Source of the DNA: Glomus cerebriforme
Lineage: Eukaryota > Glomeromycota > Glomeromycetes > Glomerales > Glomeraceae
DNA length: 13,930 nt
NCBI GenBank assembly: GCA_003550305.1
Contig: QKYT01000844.1
Location: 1-13,930 of the forward strand
Direction: 5' to 3'
Shown here one piece after another: positions 8,775 to 13,930 of this stretch. Under the pieces are notes generated by a model that had not been told where the DNA came from, ran no database searches, and was given only the letters and a program-made list of their open reading frames with translations. The number at the start of each line of letters is the position of its first letter. The stretch's first letter is position 1. Both the position numbers and the translations under genes were made by a program.

Positions 8775-9157
8775 CTAAAATAGGAATTCTTTTATTAAAA
8801 TTATTAGAAAATACATTAATGTAAAAATTATTAATAATCTCCATAGACCNNATNCAAATTTAAATCTTATATTTAAATTATCATAATTCTCTTNGAGAAT
8901 TTGAAAATTTNTNCACAACTTTTNNTACNATTCTCTTAGTACGGACTCATTATTTTGCCCAATATGCATATTATTAATAGCATCAGCAAGGGCCTCGTCC
9001 AAATTTTCCTAAAAATTTAAATATTTAATAGATGTATCTGGTATGTATAAGGTTAATTTATATCATAAATAATTACNGACTGATTCNTTTNATNANNTCG
9101 ATGTATATNTNGACTGAAATATGTCACACATTTTTTCTTTCTTGAGGGAGATGTCAT
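8775..9157 (-). CDS. Small two-exon protein with C-terminal membrane segment
   Basis: Exon 1 (9157-9077) starts ATG and gives MTSPSRKKKCVTYFS and a few uncertain residues. A 68-nt GTAATT...TTTTTAG intron (9076-9009) joins in phase 0 to exon 2 (9008-8775), which ends at TAG 8777-8775. The protein is about 104 residues. It has a basic N-terminus, an acidic/polar stretch (ENLDEALADAINNMHIGQNN), a likely helical region (NFQIL-x-ENYDNLNIRFKF) and a single hydrophobic segment of about 18 residues (LLIIFTLMYFLIILI) followed by KEFLF. That is a tail-anchored layout, with the N-terminus probably cytosolic. I do not recognise the family. Alternative starts inside exon 2 would lose little. About a dozen Ns fall in the gene, and one exon 1 codon (NAA) could be a stop, so integrity is unproven. 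Confidence 0.5.
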
Positions 9158-9610
9158 TTTTTTTAATGTTTATTTATTATAATCTAAATTGAAACTTAAG
9201 AATGTTGATTCTGAAAAATTAAGCAAGTATTAAAGTATACTCTCTCTCTCTTTTATGGCTTTCTTTTTTATGACTTTATTGTTATTATCCAAGTATTTAC
9301 CTATAGAAAAGATCNGTCNTCAAAATTTTTAATAGATAAATTATTTCAAAATATAGAAAAAAGAAAAGCAACAAAGATAAAAAAGGGGCAGTGAAAATTT
9401 GGAAGAACTGAAATTTTCCAAAAAATTTGGGAAACTTTTGCCTCCTCAATCCTCAATTTTCTCACACTCTAATTAAAAATGTAGAAACGTGCAAGTTATG
9501 TCCAGGAAGTAATTAAAAATTTTTAATTGGATCATGTTTCAATTTAATATCAGGAGCATACATAAGAGCATGCATAAATTGATTGATAATTGTATTTACT
9601 TTCTTCTTTA
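9158..9610. other. Intergenic, upstream of the small minus-strand gene
   Basis: No open coding region is apparent. The segment contains a short CT repeat at about 9241-9252, a local inverted repeat AATTAAAAA/TTTTTAATT around 9511-9529, and AT-rich sequence that would hold the minus-strand promoter. Ns lie at 9315 and 9319. Confidence 0.4.
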
Positions 9611-9672
9611 GGACTGTCCCCTAGGACCACCGCCCGGTCTGGAACAGGTCTCAGCTAGACCTTAGGGGGTAG
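9611..9672. repeat. GC-rich hairpin island
   Basis: This is a sharp GC-rich block in AT-rich surroundings. The outer stem is CCCCTAGG (9618-9625) with CCTTAGGGG (9660-9668, one bulged T). Inside, GGTCT-CAGCT-AGACC (9647-9661) is a perfect 5-bp hairpin that would compete at its edge with the outer stem. A second GGTCT lies at 9636. On the minus strand TAGCTGAGACC and TGTTCCAGACC vaguely recall Pol III A and B boxes but lie far too close for a tRNA. It may be a transposon end or a small structured RNA. Confidence 0.4.
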
Positions 9673-9789
9673 CAAATTTCTAATTTGTTAATATAACATG
9701 AAGTGAAATAATTTTAAAATTTTTGTATAAATATGTAAAAAATTTTTTTTATTTAACATAATTATGAATAATGATCATCTTTTAAAGCA

Positions 9790-9927
9790 TTATATAACTG
9801 ATAGAAATAGAGAACTGGAAGCGCTTCGTGGCCACAGTTTGCTAAAATTTTGCGGGCGAAAGTTTAGTTTATTGCAAACGTCCTTCTCTATTCGATCCTC
9901 CTGGATTAGGCGTTATATAACTGATAG
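9790..9927. mobile_element. SINE-like 108-bp structured insert with 15-bp direct repeats
   Basis: The 15-mer TTATATAACTGATAG occurs at 9790-9804 and 9913-9927 and flanks 108 bp, like a retroposition target duplication. The insert can fold: AATAGAGAA (9806-9814) pairs with TTCTCTATT (9884-9892), GTTTGC (9837-9842) pairs with GCAAAC (9874-9879), and ATCC-TCCT-GGAT forms a small terminal hairpin near 9895-9906. TATTCGATCC (9889-9898) resembles a Pol III B box, TGGCCACAG (9829) weakly an A box, and a T run (about 9940-9949) follows. It does not fold as a tRNA. There is no A-rich tail, so the mechanism is uncertain. Confidence 0.45.
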
Positions 9928-10388
9928 TTATTCATAGTTTTTTTTTTAAGTTGTGTTAGTACTGATGTTCTCGTCATGCAACTTGGGTATCAATATAATT
10001 ATTGGTAGCAAACAAGTACCAGACTTTATCTAATGATGTGAAAATACTAGTCTCTATTTACTAATGTAATTGAAATAAATGTTAGGAAAAAACTGAAATG
10101 AAAGTTTTGTTTTTTTTCCTAATAATCTATAACTCTAACTTTATCCTAATTCTACTGGACTTTAGTAAGTTGTAAATAAATGTTAAAAATATGAAAATAA
10201 AAGTTTTATTTTATTTTCGATCATTTTAATTAAATAAAATATAAATTTTTGAAATATATATTTAATATGATTTTATTTTTCTTTATTTCTTTAATAAAAT
10301 TAATGATAATATATCACATTTAAAAATAAATTTGTACGAAAAAAAATAAAATCACTCCACACATAGAAACGTCATACTGTACTTTTTT
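9928..10388. other. AT-rich gene-free stretch
   Basis: Apart from short homopolymer runs and unremarkable AT-rich sequence, I see no gene, RNA or repeat that I can support, except a partial TACTGTACTTTTTT lead-in (from about 10376) to the tandem repeat that follows. Confidence 0.5.
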
Positions 10389-10487
10389 TATGCAGTATTA
10401 AATCTGTATTTCAGAAAATTAGTATGTACTTTTACGCAGTATTAAACCTGTATTTCAAAAAGTCAGTATGTACTGTACAGTACATAC
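10389..10487. repeat. 44-bp tandem duplication ending in a 22-bp perfect palindrome
   Basis: Two copies lie at 10389-10432 and 10433-10476 (period 44; shared strings GCAGTATTAAA, CTGTATTTCA and AGTATGTACT), differing at a few mostly transition sites. The second copy runs into a perfect 22-bp palindrome at 10466-10487, centred on GTACTGT/ACAGTAC. Further CAGTAC and ACAGTATA strings follow to about 10525. It is possibly a transposon terminus or a structured non-coding element. Confidence 0.6.
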
Positions 10488-10680
10488 AGTCAGTACAATC
10501 TGCATTTATATATACAGTATATCATAATATATATAGAAATTGACACAGTAAAATAACAACTTATGAAAGAAAAATAAATTTTTGTTTATTTGTTAAAGAA
10601 AGTGATAGAAGTCTCAAAACCACAATATAGTTTGAAGAACAGTATTATGAAGTATACTTCAGATTCTCACCCCCTAGATA

Positions 10681-10710
10681 GTATGATAATCTGTATACTG
10701 TCTATCATAC
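10681..10710. repeat. Short hairpin
   Basis: GTATGATA (10681-10688) and TATCATAC (10703-10710) are perfect inverted 8-mers around a 14-nt loop that itself contains GTATAC. No function can be assigned. It shares a TACTGT string with the palindromic region about 200 bp upstream. Confidence 0.45.
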
Positions 10711-10789
10711 ATACTAAATTTTTATTATTGTTTAAAGTTACACAACAACATATAATTGTATGTGACATGTGATCATGTGAATTTTTTTT

Positions 10790-10805
10790 GTTTGTTTGTT
10801 TGTTT
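10790..10805. repeat. (GTTT)4 microsatellite
   Basis: Four exact GTTT units follow a run of eight T, 26 bp before the target duplication of the foldback element. Confidence 0.7.
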
Positions 10806-10831
10806 AAAATTGATCTGTGCAAAAATGTTTG

Positions 10832-10839
10832 TTCTGTGC
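10832..10839. repeat. Left target-site duplication of outer element
   Basis: TTCTGTGC immediately precedes TAGTACTC and is repeated exactly at 13526-13533 just after the right end. An 8-bp duplication is the hallmark of hAT-superfamily insertion. Confidence 0.85.
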
Positions 10840-11325
10840 TAGTACTCTAAATGGTTCCAGTTCAAACTGGGAACTGAACTGAAACTGGCCAAAATTCTGG
10901 TTCAGTTCAGTTTGGTACCTGGAACCGGAACCAAATTCAGATCGAACGAAACTTAATAAAAAGTGAAAAATGCGAAAATTTGAATAATTCGGCATGCACT
11001 AATCCATAAAACATAAAATATAGCTTATTTGAATCGTCTTAATGAGACGAATCGAATGGTAGTAAAAACAAAATTCTGCCATCGATATTTCGTTCACTAT
11101 TGATAAAAATGTAAATTTCTTTAAGTACAATTTGCTAACAAAGTATCGATGCTAGAGACATGAATTTAGTATCATTCGACGCGTCTCAATGAGACGATTC
11201 CAATGAGCTATATAATGTCAATATTGGATCACTAGATGAGGAGTAAAGTCAACGGTTCCAAAAATTCAGAATTTTAAATTTTAAAAATTTCAAAATGCTG
11301 ACTCTGACTTTATATTTGATATTGT
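10840..11325. repeat. Outer element, left arm
   Basis: In order, this arm has the terminal repeat, GAACTGAACTGAAACTGG-type subterminal repeats to about 10950, a unique stretch with ATTCGGCATGCACTAATCC, a module at 11018-11063, its reverse at 11168-11214, then GACTCTGACTTTATATTTG. All of it is mirrored in 13036-13525. The last 8 bp (11318-11325) are the first copy of the inner element's target duplication. Confidence 0.8.
11318..11325. repeat. Left target-site duplication of inner element
   Basis: GATATTGT precedes TAGTG and is repeated at 12775-12782 directly after the right end. The palindrome of the outer element becomes continuous across the site when one copy and the insert are removed, which independently confirms the borders. 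Confidence 0.88.
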
Positions 11326-11337
11326 TAGTGTTTCTAA

Positions 11338-11505
11338 AAAAATCTGATCCGATCTGAATCTGCAGATTTGATCTGAAACAGATTCAGATCAGTTTTGCAA
11401 ATTTAAGATCTGTGGATCTGATCTAAATCTGATCCAAATCCGATCTGATTGGATCAGATCATGGTACAAAAAAATCCAGATCTAATCCGATCAGATTTGG
11501 ATCTT
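11338..11505. repeat. GATCTGA-type subterminal repeats, left
   Basis: The segment is dense in GATCTGAT, GATCTGAA and AGATCAG variants on both strands. Arrays like this just inside hAT ends are typical transposase-binding regions. That role is inferred from the family, not shown here. Confidence 0.65.
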
Positions 11506-11551
11506 CATATATTAAATATGATAAATAAAAAAAAATTTTTTTTTATTTTAT

Positions 11552-12570
11552 CTTTTTTTTTAGAGACTTTAGAGACGAAATCTGGATGACCGAATGAACA
11601 GTTTCTGAATGAACTAAAGGTGAGTTCGTTCTTTTTTTACTTTATTTTTTTTAGGGAAAGTAATTAATGTTTCCTTTTCTCTTTTTTTTAGGAAACTGGA
11701 CGAACGGATAAAGCTGAACGAATGGAACTTGAACGAACGAACTAAGAGGTTAGTTCNTTCNTTTCTTTTCATTTTTTTACTTTCAGGGAACGTAATTAAT
11801 GTCTCCCTTCTCTTATTTTTAGGAAACTGGATGAATGGATGAAGCCAAACAAATGGAACTTGAATGAATAAACAAAGTGATTAGTTTGTTCGTTTCTTTT
11901 ATTTTTTTTACTTTCAGGGAATGTAATTAATGTCTCTCTTCTTTATTTTTAGGAAATCAGATGAACGGATGAAGCTGAATGAATAGAACTTGAACGAATG
12001 AACTAAGAGATTAGTTCATTCATTTCTTTCATTTTTTTACTTTCAGAAAACGTAATTAACATTTTTCTTCTCTTTTTTTTAGGAAACTGGACGAACGGAT
12101 GAAGCCGAATGACTGGGATCTTGGATGAACGTAAATTCATTTTTTTTACTTTATTAATTATTAGGGAAAGTAATTAACTTCCCTTTTCTCTTTTTTTTTA
12201 GGAAACTGGACGAACGGACGAAGCCAAATGAACAGAACTTGAACGAACGAACTAAGAGGTTAGTTCGTTCATTTCTTTCATTTTTTTATTTTCAGAGAAC
12301 ATAATTAATGTTTCCTTTCTCTTTTTTTTTAGGAAACTGGATGAATGGACGAAACTGAATGAACAGAACTGAATGAATGAACTAAGAGGTTAGTTCGTTC
12401 ATTTCTTTCATTTTTTTTTACTTTTAGGGAACGTAATTAACATTTCCCTTCTCTTTTTTTTTAGGAAACTAGACGAACGGACGAAGCTAAATGACTGGGA
12501 TTTTGGACGAACATAAGTTCATTTTTTTTTACTTTATTAATTATTAGGGAAAGTAATTAACTTCCCTTTA
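11552..12570. repeat. Minisatellite, about eight ~130-bp units
   Basis: Units start with GGAAACTGG or a variant at 11691, 11822, 11952, 12082, 12201, 12332 and 12464, spaced 131, 130, 130, 119, 131 and 132 bp. A divergent first unit begins near 11560. Each has a GAACGAACG-rich block, a TTAGTTCGTTC block, a T-rich tract, a GGGAACGTAATTAA-like core and TCTTTTTTTTAG. The units at 12082 and 12464 are a shorter variant (TGGGATCTTGG type), 382 bp apart, giving a three-unit higher-order period. Coding frames in the units are not conserved. Confidence 0.85.
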
Positions 12571-12774
12571 TGTTCAGATCAGTTCAGTTTCAGATCTGAA
12601 TCAGTTTCAGTTCAGTTCAGTTTCAGATTAATTAGATTCAAATCTGAATTGGTTTCAGATCAGTTCAGATCAAATCTAGTCAAATTCAGATTAGTTCAGA
12701 TCTGTTTCAGACCGGATTCGGATCAGATCAGATTTAAATCAAATCTGATCTGAACTGATCTGTTCAGAGTACTA
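12571..12774. repeat. CAGTTCAGATC-type subterminal repeats, right
   Basis: Many overlapping CAGTTCAG, CAGATCTGA and GATCAGATC strings lie just inside the right end. They mirror the left GATC-rich region but are richer in TTCAGTTCAG, the same core as in the subterminal repeats of the outer element. Confidence 0.65.
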
Positions 12775-12782
12775 GATATTGT
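12775..12782. repeat. Right target-site duplication of inner element
   Basis: GATATTGT directly follows GAGTACTA, the right end of the inner element, and matches 11318-11325 exactly. Confidence 0.88.
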
Positions 12783-13043
12783 GCACCATCCAGTAATCCA
12801 AATTTGATAAAACATAGCTTGTTGGAATTGTCTATTCAAAGCGCAGCGAATGGTACTAAATTCAGATCTCTAGCAGTGTTATATCAATACCTAATTGTGT
12901 CCTAATTCTTTTATCTAATACATCATTAGTGGCGATTGATGAATTAATTCCAGAATATTAATTTCAGTACCATTTGATGCGTCTTGAATAGACGATTCTA
13001 ACAAGCTATATTTTATCAAATTTGGATTACTGGATAGTGCACA
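12783..13043. repeat. Outer element, central inverted repeat and loop
   Basis: From GCACCATCCAGTAATCC to GGATTACTGGATAGTGC the segment is an inverted repeat with arms of about 83 bp (12783-12865 and about 12967-13043; few mismatches) around a loop of about 100 nt with no match to itself. It is the innermost part of the large palindrome, and each arm carries one module (12812-12857, 12967-13012). Confidence 0.8.
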
Positions 13044-13525
13044 ATATCAAATATAAAGTCAGAGTCAGCATTTTGAAATTTTTGAAATTTAAAATTCTGA
13101 ATTTTTGGAACTGTTGACTTTACTCCTCTTTTAGTGATCCAATATTGACGTTATATAACTCATTGGAATTGTCTCATCGAGATGCGTCGAATGACACTAA
13201 ATTCATGTCTCTAGCATTGATACTTCATTAGCAAATCGTACTTAAAGAAATTTACGTTTTCATCAATAGCGAACGAAATATCAATAGCAGAATTTTGCTT
13301 TTACTACCATTCGATTTGTCTCATTGAGATGATTCGAATGAGATATATTTCATGGTTTAAGGATCAGTACATGCCAAATTATTCAAATTTTTGCATTTTT
13401 CACTTTTTTATTAAGTTTCGGTTCAATCTGAACTGAATTTTTCAGTTCCAGTTCCAGAACTGAACCGAACTGAAATTTTTGGTTCAGTCTAAAAACTGAA
13501 CTGGACTGAACCATTTGGAGCACTA
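13036..13525. repeat. Outer element, right arm
   Basis: This arm is the reverse complement of 10840-11325 with scattered substitutions: CAAATATAAAGTCAGAGTC, modules at 13153-13198 and 13303-13348, CATGCCAAATTATTCAAA, then AACTGAACC-type subterminal repeats and the end GGAGCACTA. Confidence 0.8.
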
Positions 13526-13533
13526 TTCTGTGC
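13526..13533. repeat. Right target-site duplication of outer element
   Basis: TTCTGTGC follows GGAGCACTA and matches 10832-10839 exactly. Confidence 0.85.
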
Positions 13534-13730
13534 GATATTCTATGCGAAAGTTTTTTTCTGTATGAAAATTTTCACTAGTTCCTTTATTTTTTTACTTTAT
13601 TAATGAAGTGGTCTAAATAAAACTTTGATTGCAAGACAAATACTTCACTGTGCAGAAGTTTTTGCCTTATTTTTTCTTTTCTAATATTTAACAATTTTTT
13701 TAATATTGAACTATTTGTAATGAAGGCAAT

Positions 13731-13930
13731 TTACTCTCAAAATTTTTGAAGTGAGCTCCTTTTTGCTCCTTTTTTTTGAAAAGAACTCGTGTATACAAAA
13801 TTTTTTGAAGTGAGCTCCTTTTTTTGCTCTTTTTTTGGAAAGAACTCGTGTATAGATGTAAGATTCGTACTTTACTCTCAAAATTTTTTGAAATGAGTTT
13901 CTTTTGCTCCTTTTTTTGAAAAGAACTCGT
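13731..13930. repeat. Tandem repeat, ~58-bp units with 140-bp higher-order period
   Basis: Units begin CAAAATTTTTTGAAGTGAG at about 13738, 13796 and 13879. Each contains a T-rich tract with GCTC(C/T) and ends in GAACTCGT, followed by GTATA in the first two. TTTACTCTC precedes the first (13731) and third (13871) copies, so a two-unit block repeats every 140 bp. The array runs off the window. The 13534-13730 stretch before it shows no gene. Confidence 0.75.

Larger units (their letters stand above)
11326..12774. mobile_element. Nested hAT-like non-autonomous element (inner)
   Basis: This 1449-bp insert sits in the left arm of the outer element. The left end is TAGTGTTTCTAAA and the right end, read inward, is TAGTACTCTGAACAG; the latter shares its first nine bases with the left end of the outer element, so the same transposase family may have moved both. 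Inside each end are GATC-rich subterminal repeats, and the middle is a minisatellite of about 130-bp units. No protein is encoded. An 8-bp target duplication flanks it. Confidence 0.82.
10840..13525. mobile_element. hAT-like non-autonomous foldback element (outer)
   Basis: The element is 2686 bp and bounded by 8-bp duplications. Its ends are TAGTACTCTAAATGG (left) and, read inward from the right, TAGTGCTCCAAATGG, which fits the hAT terminal pattern YARNG. Removing the inner element (1449 bp plus one 8-bp duplication) leaves 1229 bp, almost entirely palindromic. The left arm is 10840-11325 plus 12783-12865, the right arm is about 12967-13525, and the loop is about 100 nt. Just inside each end lie GGTTCAGTTCAG-like subterminal repeats. 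No transposase or other open reading frame is present, so mobilisation must have been in trans. The arms differ by scattered mainly transition changes, so the insertion is not recent. Confidence 0.82.

Noticed and set aside
9611..9672. tRNA gene on the minus strand
   Set aside because: A- and B-box-like strings are only about 12 nt apart and no acceptor or T arm can be formed.
10590..10995. Short ORFs at 10590-10772 (+) and 10804-10995 (-)
   Set aside because: The first has no ATG at its start and random-looking content. The second crosses the border of the foldback element and reads its subterminal repeats.
11552..12570. CRISPR-like array
   Set aside because: The units are about 130 bp and repeat throughout, with no unique spacers, and they lie inside a eukaryotic transposon.

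Overview
The window looks like a piece of an AT-rich, transposon-laden fungal genome, most likely an arbuscular mycorrhizal fungus (Glomeromycotina, Rhizophagus/Gigaspora type). I base that on base composition, on short GT-AG introns (68-89 nt) ending in TTTTTAG, and on recollection of the style of its Ty3/gypsy, trihelix and transposase-like families. No search was run, so the taxon is an inference. Single scattered Ns mark a draft consensus.

Layout. 1-301: flank with repeated TTTCGGCA motifs. 302-6792: one decayed Ty3/gypsy retrotransposon on the + strand, with gag, protease, RT and RNase H, an extra acidic and Cys/His-rich segment, integrase in another frame, an additional downstream ORF, a purine tract and a putative 3' LTR. 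It carries about 20 internal stops, one frame slip and a Lys at the integrase catalytic Glu position, so it is dead. 6791-7269: a two-exon fragment of a possible transposase-like gene that starts right where the LTR seems to end. 7374-8219 (-): a five-exon Myb/SANT-like (trihelix) gene copy with a Gly-rich tail and two defects. 8775-9157 (-): a two-exon gene for a small protein with one C-terminal membrane segment.

9600-10810 is gene-free but holds a GC-rich hairpin, a 108-bp structured insert between 15-bp direct repeats, a 44-bp tandem duplication ending in a 22-bp perfect palindrome, and microsatellites.

10840-13525 is the most remarkable part: a hAT-like non-autonomous foldback element with its 8-bp target duplication (TTCTGTGC) intact. 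It is almost wholly palindromic (arms about 560-570 bp) and built from six alternating copies of a ~46-bp module. Its left arm was interrupted by a second hAT-like element (11326-12774) with its own 8-bp duplication (GATATTGT), which carries GATC-rich subterminal repeats and a ~130-bp minisatellite with a hairpin in most units. Neither encodes a transposase, so both would have been moved in trans. 13731-13930 begins another tandem array that runs off the window.

The genes do not form a pathway. The window records successive insertions: the retrotransposon probably into a transposase-like gene, and one hAT-like element into another. Two mutational styles are visible: C-to-T/G-to-A stops in the retrotransposon, often at CpA, and CpG loss in the foldback and minisatellite repeats.
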